From the NCBI GenBank assembly GCA_944989445.1, contig CALYLW010001077.1:37028-101027 (forward strand): 64,000 bases of DNA, written 5' to 3'. The translations under genes and the position numbers were made by a program. Of this stretch, positions 24,719-35,900 are shown piece by piece. The stretch comes from Ampullaceana balthica. Lineage: Eukaryota; Mollusca; Gastropoda; Lymnaeidae. The notes under the pieces were generated by a model, which searched no databases, was not told the DNA's origin, and saw nothing but the letters and a program-made list of their open reading frames with translations. How positions within the stretch are numbered: position 1 is the stretch's first letter; every line of letters starts with the position of its first letter.

Positions 24719-25002
24719 TTAAACTAATATTCCTTCATATGCTGCTTGGGAAATATTTGTCTCAAGTTCCTCAAGATTTATTATGCATAGAAAGGACAAC
24801 ATGTCTGGGTGACCAAAGTTTTTCGCTCTCGCACAGATTCCTGAAAGATGTGCACTGCACATTGTGCAGTCGTTTGCACCAGAGCAAAGTGACGAAGAAG
24901 GGGCCGAGAATTGACTAATTGACTGGCACCAGAGACTTGATCACCCCAAACCTGCAGCTGAGAAGTGGAGACTGGTGGGAGAAGAGTTGGTCTGGGAGAT
25001 GT

Positions 25003-25345
25003 TAGTGGTGCACCCTGGGAGTGGAACTGTTGGTGGTGCACCCTGGGAGTGGAACTGTTGGTGGTGCACCCTGGGAGTGGAACTGTTGGTGGTGCACCCT
25101 GGGAGTGGAACTGTTGGTGGTGCACCCTGGGAGTGGAACTGTTGGTGGTTGCACCCTGTGAGTGGAACTGTTGGTGGTGCACCCTGGGAGTGGAACTGTT
25201 GGTGGTGCACCCTGAGAGTGGAACTGTTGGTGGTGCACCCTGGGAGTGGAACTGTTGGTGGTACACCCTAAGAGTGGAACTGTTGGTGGTGCACCCTGGG
25301 AGTGGAACTGTTGGTGGTGCACCCTGGGAGTGGAACTGTTGGTGG
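25003..25345. repeat. 28-bp minisatellite, about 12 copies
   Basis: Unit GGTGGTGCACCCTGGGAGTG plus GAACTGTT. One unit has an extra T (GGTGGTTGCACC). As 28 is not a multiple of three, each frame reads the three frames in turn, so open frames persist on both strands. Confidence 0.95.
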
Positions 25346-25689
25346 ATGCAAGCTCAAGCCCCATTCATAATGTTACTGTTTGTTCTTTCCCTAATTTAAC
25401 TGTCATACATAACAAAATGAAAACAAAATGATTAGTTACTAAGCGCATTAAATCGCTGAAATAATTGAATTATAATGAACAAAAATTCATTATATTTAAG
25501 AAAGTTAACTGTGAAAGAAAAACATGATATTCCCATTGCAAAAAATTACAAAGATTAACAAAAACCCTTTTTTAAAAAAAAAGAATAACAGGATTTCTTA
25601 AGACAATGCTTAAAAATTATTCACAAATTAAAAAAGAAGATGAATATGATGTTAAGATTTTCAGTATACCCCCAAAATTGGCAGGCACA
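25346..25689. other. No gene seen
   Basis: A-rich single-copy spacer between two minisatellites, with a poly-A run near 25575. Nothing recognised. Confidence 0.4.
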
Positions 25690-25958
25690 CCACCAAAATT
25701 TGTCTCAGTGACCACCAAAATTTGTCTCAGTGACCACCAAAATTTGTCTCAGTGACCACCAAAATTTGTCTCAGTGACCACCAAAATTTGTCTCAGTGAC
25801 CACCAAAATTTGTCTCAGTGACCACCAAAATTTGTCTCAGTGACCACCAAAATTTGTCTCAGTGACCACCAAAATTTGTCTCAGTGACCACCAAAATTTG
25901 TCTCAGTGACCACCAAAATTTGTCTCAGTGACCACCAAAATTTGTCTCAGTGACCACA
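25690..25958. repeat. 22-bp minisatellite, about 12 copies
   Basis: Unit ACCACCAAAATTTGTCTCAG plus TG; copies are virtually identical. Confidence 0.96.
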
Positions 25959-25959
25959 A

Positions 25960-26262
25960 ATCTGTAGACCATCAGCAGCCCACCACAGGTTTAATCAACA
26001 AATTATATAAAAACCTCCCCTGAAGTGGTCAGGTTCCATTTATACAAATTTAACAACAACATTGTGTCATCCCACGCTATCAGTTGGTGTAAACAAACAA
26101 ACACTGTGTGGAAGTAAGTAGCACTGGTCAAATGTTTGTGTGCTTTCATCGTGAACATAGATTTATTTGTAAACCTGTCACTGACTGTTACATAACTAAT
26201 GAAACAAAACCACTGCCAATTTTGTTTCTCCTCTGTTAATTTATTTCAACATTCATAATTGG
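25960..26262. other. No ORF seen; likely 3' flank of GTF3C5
   Basis: Single-copy spacer downstream of the minus-strand gene. It contains the first minus-strand AATAAA found after the stop codon. Confidence 0.4.
26240..26245 (-). promoter_or_regulatory. Candidate poly(A) signal for GTF3C5
   Basis: The minus strand reads AATAAA. I found no AATAAA or ATTAAA between the stop codon (26830) and this point. If it is used, the 3' UTR is about 590 nt and contains the whole 20-bp array. Confidence 0.4.
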
Positions 26263-26267
26263 AAAAT

Positions 26268-26805
26268 ACTAATCATACTTGATGTATACCATTTATACTT
26301 GATGTATACCATTCATACTTGATGTATACCATTCATACTTGATGTATACCATTCATACTTGATGTATACCATTCATACTTGATGTATACCATTCATACTT
26401 GATGTATACCATTCATACTTGATGTATACCATTCATACTTGATGTATACCATTCATACTTGATGTATACCATTCATACTTGATGTATGCCATTCATACTT
26501 GATGTATACCATTCATACTTGATGTATACCATTCATACTTGATGTATACCATTCATACTTGATGTATACCATTCATACTTGATGTATACCATTCATACTT
26601 GATGTATACCATTCATACTTGATGTATACCATTCATACTTGACGTATACCATTCATACTTGATGTATACCATTCATACTTGATGTATACCATTCATACTT
26701 GACGTATACCATTCATACTTGACGTATACCATTCATACTTGACGTATACCATTCATACTTGATGTATACCATTCATACTTGATGTATACCATTCAGACTT
26801 GACAT
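26268..26805. repeat. 20-bp minisatellite just past the GTF3C5 stop, about 26 copies
   Basis: Unit ATACTTGATGTATACCATTC, matching the 20-column spacing exactly. Variants are GACGTATACC, in several right-hand units, and GTATGCC. The array ends about 25 bp from the stop codon of the minus-strand gene. Confidence 0.96.
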
Positions 26806-26829
26806 ATTGGATGTTGTTATTTACAAACA

Positions 26830-26931
26830 TTAAAAGTCAAATAGTTGCTCGATGGCGGCACTCATGATGTTCCTGCACATGTCAGTGAAGTCTGGGATAC
26901 ACCAACCATCTCGTTCTGTGCACACTGTTTC
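26830..26931 (-). CDS. GTF3C5: GTF3C5 exon 9 (residues 506-538 and stop)
   Basis: Acceptor TTGTACGACAG, 102 nt ending in TAA. It encodes ETVCTERDGWCIPDFTDMCR, matching human CTERDGWCLP, and ends soon after with LFDF. There is no acidic extension. Confidence 0.93.
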   Translation of the reverse strand, partial: ETVCTERDGWCIPDFTDMCRNIMSAAIEQLFDF

Positions 26932-29900
26932 CTGTCGTACAAAAGCAAATGGTGTCAAGGTTGAAAGGGGAAAAGACTATTTTTAGGTATTTAAGAAAAG
27001 TATATTTTTAAGGAAATAAAGTAATTGGGGTGAGACTGCAATCAGACTTTTAAATTAGTAAATGTATAACATATAAACAGGATATTAGTTAGCCTGACAG
27101 GACGTAACAAAACGCTGTTGTGTTACGTCCACTCAGGCTAACTAATACCCTGTTTATATGTTATACATCTAATATATAAAGCTCAGTTGGTGTTTGTATC
27201 TTTGTATGTTTCACTTTTCGACTTTCTGTTAGACAGCCACGGAAAAACCAAATGACGGACGGGGACCAAATGTTCAAAGATTTAGATGTTCAACTAATTT
27301 TGTCATTTCAAAGTGACCGCTTGGCTCTACAAACATTTAACTGGGGTGCACCTGGCAGAGTTATTCTCACCTTTCCATCGTTTTCATGCATCATTCGCTG
27401 CACCTCGTCGTGCATGACGTCACAGACCTGGTACCTCATCTGTCTGTAGGGGGGCAGGTGGTTGGGACTGTAGATGTAGGTCAGGTCCTGTAACACGGAA
27501 GAAAATTTCTCACCTTTCAACAATTGGCAATTTTTTTTGTTGGAAATGAAATCAATGTCATTAATTTTTTGGTTCAGTTATCCTTCACGAAGTTCCCAAG
27601 ATAATTTAATGACTATTGTATTTGAATTAATTTGTTACACATTCAACAAAATCTAACTGAATTATTTTCTCACCCAAAGGGTGAATTGCAGGACAAAGTT
27701 TGTCTATTGGACTGAAGGATGGGAGAAGATTTTTCTCTCAATCCAAATAAATGGAATGTTTTTGATTACATGCACATACGTTTTTTGCAGGAATAAAAAA
27801 ATTCATATAACAACAAGGATACAAGTTAATATTTAGAAACATTTGGACACAAGACATCAAATTTCTATTGTGTTAAAAGTAAAATAATATTTAGTATTTG
27901 TTTATAAACACTAAAATTTAAAAAAAAACAGATTTTAGAAAAACCTCAATCCACTCTAATCTCTATGAAATCTATCTTGAGCTGCTATTGAACATATTAT
28001 TTCCTCTAATCTCTATGAAATCTATCTTGAGCTGCTATTGAACATATTATTTCCTCTAATCTCTATGAAATCTATCTTGAGCTGCTATTGAACTTATTAT
28101 TTCCTCTAATCTCTATGAAATCTATCTTGAGCTGCTATTGAACATATTATTTCCTCTAATCTCTATGAAATCTATCTTGAGCTGCTATTGAACATATTAT
28201 TTCCTCTAATCTCTATGAAATCTATCTTGAGCTGCTATTGAACATATTATTTCCTCTAATCTCTATGAAATCTATCTTGAGCTGCTATTGAACATATTAT
28301 TTCCTCTAATCTCTATGAAATCTATCTTGAGCTGCTATTGAACATATTATTTCCACCATATTAAAAAAATAGCTAGAAAATCATTATTTATGTGACTTTC
28401 CGCTGTTAATAGCACTGCGTCTATTTGAAACATTATGTCTTAATTAACTAAAAGCATAATTCACAACGGCTCCCTTTCCATGTATCACTCAATTAAGTTT
28501 GCCACCCCACCCCTTCCTGCACTTTACAAGTTTATACTATTTAATTTCTGTAGCTATCAAATTGTCTTTACAATAAAAACAATCATCTTTCATTTTCTCA
28601 TCAACATTTTTATACAACACTAAATAAATGTTACACATCAAAACCATATGCAGCATAGTCAAGAGATTTTTGTTAAATCAGAGAATGTCGAAGCAGTTTC
28701 AATCAGCTTTGAGACAGATGCCCTTTGAACTCATTTGAACTTGGTGACAGCAGTGAAATAAAAATAATAGATTTGTATTATCACTACATGTAAGCCTCAA
28801 GCGGCCAGTGTTGTTGGATTGTTTGCATTCTGTGACTGTTGAGCATGGGACCAAACCTTGGACAAGGTTTCCATAGTTGAAAACTGTTTCCATAGTTGAA
28901 ACTGTTTCCATAGTTGAAACTGTTTACTAGCACACAAGTTTGTACCAATCTCACTAGTCCCTTAATTTAGGTACGTAGTCTAACCTGTGACAGGTTAATT
29001 TAGGTACGTAGTCTAACCTGTGACAGGTAAATTTAGGTACTTAGTCTAACCTGTGACAGGTAAATTTAGGTACGTAGTCTAACCTGTGACAGGTTATTTT
29101 AGGTACGTAGTCTAACCTGTGAGACAGCAGCCAACATAAACCAAGTTATCTGGACTCACCAATCCTTTAGGACTGAGCTTTTCCTCACTGCCTCTGGACT
29201 GAAGGTTGAGGTCATGGATGGGGGCCAGTTTCTGGTGTGTATTTTTCTGTGCCAGGACACTCATCCTGGACACCTCTATGCCTCTTTTGGCCTCCACTTG
29301 GTTCCTCTTAGCAGCTGTTTGAACAAATCAAACAATGATCTTGTCAACAAATATCAAATATATTAACCCATTAAACAAATCTGAGCACAGCATAAGTCAC
29401 TATATATAGTTAGAAAAGACACCATCTTCTAACATATGGAATAAAAATGTTAATTTTTTTTTACTTTGAATGATAAATAATTGTGTTTTTATTAAAAAAA
29501 ATTATTTTCACTAAAACAAAATCATATTATTTTTTGGAAATAAAATCATGAGTCTGTGTTGTGCGAAAACATTATTTTCCCTTTCATTCAATACAAATAT
29601 ATCGTTATCTGTTAAATAATAAAAAAGTCATTCACATTTTAAGATAGCATGGTAGCTGGCAACAAACTTTCAGAATGGATAATTCCATCTGAATGAGGAA
29701 AATAACTCTTGAGAAAAAGAGTTAATTTATAAGTCTTCAGCTTCCTATATCAAAACAATTAAACAGCAAGTCAAATAAGTAAATGAAGCAAATCCTGGAA
29801 ATCTCTTTTATATAACTTTTTAAAATATATATTTGAGTAAATAAAATGCAAATAAATTTGCAGTGCGTTGAAATGTGTTAGTAATGAACTAAATTCAGGA

Positions 29901-32900
29901 CCAGGAAATGATCTCATCTGGTGACTTGGTTCACTTGATCTAACCTGTTCGCAGCCTGAAATCCAGGGCCTGATATTTTTTAGATGTTGGATCTTTACGT
30001 GGATCGTAGCCGAACTTGCACCAGGAGTTACGCCAGGGGCCAGTCTCAAAATAATATGCGAATGCAGGAAGCAGCAGCTGGATGTACCTGTGGTACTGTC
30101 GGTCAATGTGAGCCAAGATACCGGCTTTATTCCACACTGGACGCTCGGCAAACAGCTGTCAGTGAGACCAAGAACACAAGTAGATCAACTTTAAAGTAGC
30201 GGATTTTTAAAATTGTTATAATGGGTTGATAATTTTAAAAAGATGAAACTTAAAAAAAAATGTAATGCACATTTAAGAAAAATAAATATAGATTTAAAAT
30301 TACATATTATCTTTCGATAAACATTTTACATTGTGTCTTGCAATAATTATTTAACCAATAATCTTTCAAAGAAAAATATTTACTTAGCATCTTTCAAACT
30401 TTTTATTTTTACCTTGTATCTTTGTATTATCTATCGATTAAACTTTTTGTTTCTTGGGTGTTAAATATACTGAGAGCAAAACAACTCAATCATCTTCAAT
30501 AAATCAGAAAGCTAATGATGATTAAAAAATTGTCTTATTTACATTGCTGTAAAATGTTTTAAATATCTTATGTACACTTTTATGTTGTAGTTAGGATATG
30601 AATGTTTTAAATATCTTATGTACACTTTTATGTTGTAGTTAGGATATGAATGTTTTAAATATCTTATGTACACTTTTATGTTGTAGTTAGGATATGAATG
30701 TTTTAAATATCTTATGTACACTTTTATGTTGTAGTTAGGATATGAATGTTTTAAATATCTTATGTACACTTTTATGTTGTAGTTAGGATATGAAGGCATT
30801 TATAAATATGAGTGTTATTATTTTTATTTAAAGCACTGTGAGCCCAGCTGCTTGCGTGGGTACTGTCCTATAAAAATGATTATATATTATAAGTATTATA
30901 ATTATTATAAGTATTAACCATGACAACATTTAACCCTTTACAGTCCAATGCGCTTCGGCCTTTTCTACTCCCTGCGACCAAGCAAGGGGAGATAACACTT
31001 TCTTTAATCAATGTTCTTTTCCTAATTAATTCATAAAAAATAAACTATTTGTAGGAAAATGAAGGTAACAATAACTAAGTACAAACAAATGGACACACTT
31101 TATATCCATTGGTCTTTAAGGTGTATAATACAAATAATGTTCCCATAAAAAATTCCAGAATACCCCCCAAACAAATTTTAACAAATTTTTCCATGTAATT
31201 AGGTAGATCTCTTATCCATTTTCAAGTCTATTACAACACTGCTAAAGCAGGAATTATTAGCAGGCACCCTTGCACAAGTATGAGTCAACCATAGGCATGT
31301 TGTGAATGCCAACATTATATTTTTATTTAAAAAACTTCTTTATTTCAATGGAGAAAACTGGCTGCAAGTAAATTCTTTTTTGTAGCATATTGTACTAGTT
31401 GTAGTGCAAACAAAGTTTGTTTTTCTGTAGTAATTGTCTGGTATGACTAAGAAACGTAATCAGATGCAATAGCATCATCAGGAAAATTTTAATTATGTCT
31501 AGGGCCTGATTGTTTGATAAATGGGGAAAAAAATTATTGCGGAAAAATTAATCGACCACTATCGATCTGATTATGGTCTATAGAACCATTCCATCCATGT
31601 CGTTTCACTATTTCTATAATTTTTTATCAGTGTTTTTTATAACTATCACTAGCGTTAATTAAATTAAAATCAATAATCATATTAATCACTGCTATATTCA
31701 TTGAATATGGAAGCCCCATTACGCTTAAGTTCCTTCAATACTTTGTCCATTGCACTAAAATCCCCGTGAAAAAAACGACACATTTCAAAAAATTGTAAAA
31801 AATGAGCCCTTCGGTACACCACCTTCAAAGTAGTATCAAAATAAACATCGAAAACGAGGCTCTCTTCCGGTAATGTTAAAGTCAGTAATGCGTGACGGAT
31901 GTGCGCAGCGCTACGCATCAAAGTAAACAACCTCGATGCGGACGGGTTTGGCGTTATCGGACTGTTCGCTTAAGAAAAAAAACGGCGCATTTCGGGCGCA
32001 TTGGACTGTAAAGGGTTAAATCAAGCTCAGTTGTGGACAAGTTGTCTCTGGTGTTTTAAAACCAGGAACTGACCTTCTCCATGGTCATCTTGCTTTCCTT
32101 GAGGTTGTGCTGTGGCAATCTGACCAGGTTGTTGAGGGCGTCTTGGTGGGGGTCGGTCGGGACACCGCTGTCACTGTAGGTCAGATGGATGACCCCGGCT
32201 AAACGTTTCTTTCTCTCTGAATGGGAGAAATGTGTGGGTTGAAATAACAACAAGAATTCATGAAATGTGACAACATCAGGTGTAGTAGTTTGTGTAGCTG
32301 TGATGAAGACAGGGATATGAAGCTATTCAATGATCTGCTGCAGTCCTTATGGCCAGCGCAATGCTTAGAAAAAAAGGAAGCCTCCTGAATAAATTATTTA
32401 CCATTAGAAGACTTTTAGGAAAGGAATTGTATAGTATTTAATTAATTGTATCTTGAGCATGAGGTAAGACTTCAGTGTACTGGATAGGATGTCATCACCT
32501 CAACCTTTAAATAATTTATATTTTTGTATAGTATAGGTCAACTTACTGTCAAAGTACAGTATAACCTGAGGTCAACTTACCATGTCCAATATAACCTGAG
32601 GTCAACTTACCATGTCCAAGTACTGTATCACCAGACTGGCAGGCCTCTGTTTCAAAGTAGAAATTTATGGGAGCCTCCCGTCTAGAGAAGGAATAGGGAG
32701 GAAGGAAGAGTGGCATCTTCCTGGACAGATACTCATCTCTTTCATCGTCAATGTTTGGTTGGATGGCCGACAAAATCTCCTTGTACTGACCACTGGGCAT
32801 TCTGACCACTGGAAGGTATTGAAAGTCTACCAACTCTGAAATAATGATTAAGTTGAGAATACAATTTTATGTAAAATTGTTAGATCCCGATTTCTGTTCC

Positions 32901-35900
32901 AACATAGTCTGAAACATACATGATTTCTAGAATTTTGAGAATGAGGGACATATAAAAATACAATAATAAGTAAATTTCATAATAAATAATTTTTTCTCAT
33001 TAAGTAAGAAAGGTTAACTTAGGAATAAAAAACTTAATGTAAAACTTTGTGAATTTTTCTATTACAGCCCAGCATAGTTACTGTCAAGGTGTTACTGTCA
33101 AGGTGTTATTGTCAATGTTATTGTCAATGGTATTGTCAATGTTATTATCAATGTTATTGTCAATGTTATTATCAATGTTATTGTCAATGTTATTATCAAT
33201 GTTATTGTCAATTTTATTATCAATGTTATTATCAATGTTATTATCAATGGTATTGTCAATGTTATTATCAATGTTATTGTCAATGTTATTATCAATGTTA
33301 TTATCAATGTTATTGTCAATGTTATTATCAATGTTATTGTCAATGTTATTATCAATGTTATTATCAATGTTATTGTCAATGTTATTGTCAATGTTATTAT
33401 CAATGTTATTATCAATGTTATTGTCAATGTTATTATCAATGTTATTATCAATGTTATTGTCAATGTTATTATCAATGTTATTATCAATGTTATTATCAAT
33501 GTTATTGTCAATGTTATTATCAATGTTATTGTCAATGTTATTATCAATGTTATTATCAATGTTATTATCAATGTTATTGTCAATGTTATTATCAATGTTA
33601 TTGTCAATGTTATTGTCAATGTTATTGTCAATGTTATTATCAATGTTATTATCAGTGTTATTGTCAATGTTATTGTCAATGTTATTGTCAATGTTATTGT
33701 CAATGTTATTGTCAATGTTATTATCAATGTTATTATCAATGTTATTATCAATGTTATTGTCAATGTTATTGTCAATGTTATTGTCAATGTTATTGTCAAT
33801 GTTATTATCAATGTTATTATCAATGTTATTATCAATGTTATTGTCAATGTTATTGTCAATGTTATTGTCAATGTTATTATCAATGTTATTGTCAATGTTA
33901 TTATCAATGTTATTGTCAATGTTATTGTCAATGTTATTGTCAATGTTATTATCAATGTTATTGTCAATGTTATTGTCAATGTTATTGTCAATCCCAAAGA
34001 AGCCAATAAATGTAAGTTTAAGTCATCCACAATTTACAGCTCATGAATTATTAACAATATAGTTTATATAGGGACCGGACTACAATCAAACCATGTAAAG
34101 TAAATACATGATGGTACAAATTATATTTATTACTTTGCTGGCAAATATACAAGCAATTTATGTGAATATCTTCTTCAACACCAAAGAAACAACAAATAAT
34201 CTAGCCTTCCAAATTATTTTCGTAAAAGATCTTAATGTTGTTGGAAAGTGAGAAAAACATTACTGAGACCTTCGGGAACGATAATTTAAAATATAAACAA
34301 ATGACTAACTGTCAAAAGTGTGCACCCTCTCCACAATGCCTAGAACCTCAATTTGGTATTCATAGCACTCTGCTGTGGAACTGCTAGCACCAAGTTTGAG
34401 TCTTCTTCGAATGGTCACCAGCAGGTTGCGTGTGGGGTTCATCGTGGACAGGGTACATTTGCTGTACGGATCCCTGGGACGAAAGGATAACTCCAGCCTG
34501 TGGTTTTCCTTAATGGCCTGTCATCAGATACATAAAAGCTTGTAAATTGTAATAGGTGAGATTTGCAGAGGTAAATAAATGAAACCAGCACGATGCAATT
34601 CATATCATTGTCAGTAAAAAGTCTAATCAAAATAAGTAATGATATTTGTAAGGTGTTAATTTAAAACTGGCGGCTGGATAGTGAAGTCAAAAGTGCGCTT
34701 GCCTCACAAGCTGAGGTGCGTGGGATCTAGCCCACGTTAAGCCACAATAAAAAATGTTGATGAATGACTAATGCTAAAAAAGTCCCCCGCTGACTTGGAG
34801 AGGAGATGGGTGCCGCCAAGTCTTACCAAGCCCAGAGAAAGTTCTAATGGAAACATTGGAACCCCCACGAGGTTATGGGACAAACAAAATTAAAACTAGG
34901 TAGATCATTAAGATTTGTAAAGAATGGTTTGAATTTAATTTCATACAAATTTATTTTGACCACCCGTCCATGTACATCATAATACTTAAATGTTGGGTAT
35001 TACTAATAGTTTATGATTCTAGAAGACAATTTTGTGACCAATAACAAATTTAACAGTTGTAGACAGTTTAGAGTTTAGATCTTAGTGCCTTCTAAACATA
35101 AACATTTCTTATGCATTTATCTTGCATCTATTTAGAGATGTGAATTCAGACAGGAGGCCAAACTTATGTATATCTTTTATTATTTACCTCATATATCATC
35201 AGACAGGAGGCCAAACTTATGTATATCTTTTATTATTTACCTCATATATCATCAGACAGGAGGCCAAACTTATGTATATCTTTTATTATTTACCTCATAT
35301 ATCATCAGACAGGAGGCCAAACTTATGTATATCTTTTATTATTTACCTCATATATCATCAGACAGGAGGCCAAACTTATGTATATCTTTTATTATTTACC
35401 TCATATATCATCAGACAGGAGGCCAAACTTATGTATATCTTTTATTACTTTCATATATCAGCTGACAGGAGGCCAAACTTATGTATATCTTTTATTACTT
35501 TACTCATATATCATCTGACAGGAGGCCAAACTTATGTATATCTTTTATTATTTACCTCATATATCATCAGACAGGAGGCCAAACTTATGTATATCTTTTA
35601 TTACTTTCATATATCAGCTGACAGGAGGCCAAACTTATGTATATCTTTTATTACTTTACTCATATATCATCTGACAGGAGGCCAAACTGATGTATATCTT
35701 TTATTATTTACCTCATATATCATCTGACAGGAGGCCAAACTTATGCATATCTTTTATTACTTTCATATATCATCTGACAGGAGGCCAAACTTATGTATAT
35801 CTTTTATTACTTTCATATATCATCTGACAGGAGGCCAAACTTATGCATATCTTTTATTACTTTCCTCATATATCATTTGACAGGAGGCCAAACTTATGTA

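Noticed and set aside
27252..27449. Plus-strand 65-codon ORF
   Set aside because: It is antisense to GTF3C5 exon 8.
30926..32023. LTR retrotransposon
   Set aside because: Termini are inverted, not direct, and the flanks are TTAA; this fits piggyBac.
33049..34062. 300-codon ORFs on both strands
   Set aside because: They lie inside GTF3C5 intron 3 and consist only of a 12-bp satellite.
34669..34745. Functional tRNA-Val gene
   Set aside because: The acceptor stem does not pair and the B box is degenerate; the sequence continues as a 220-bp SINE with a target duplication.
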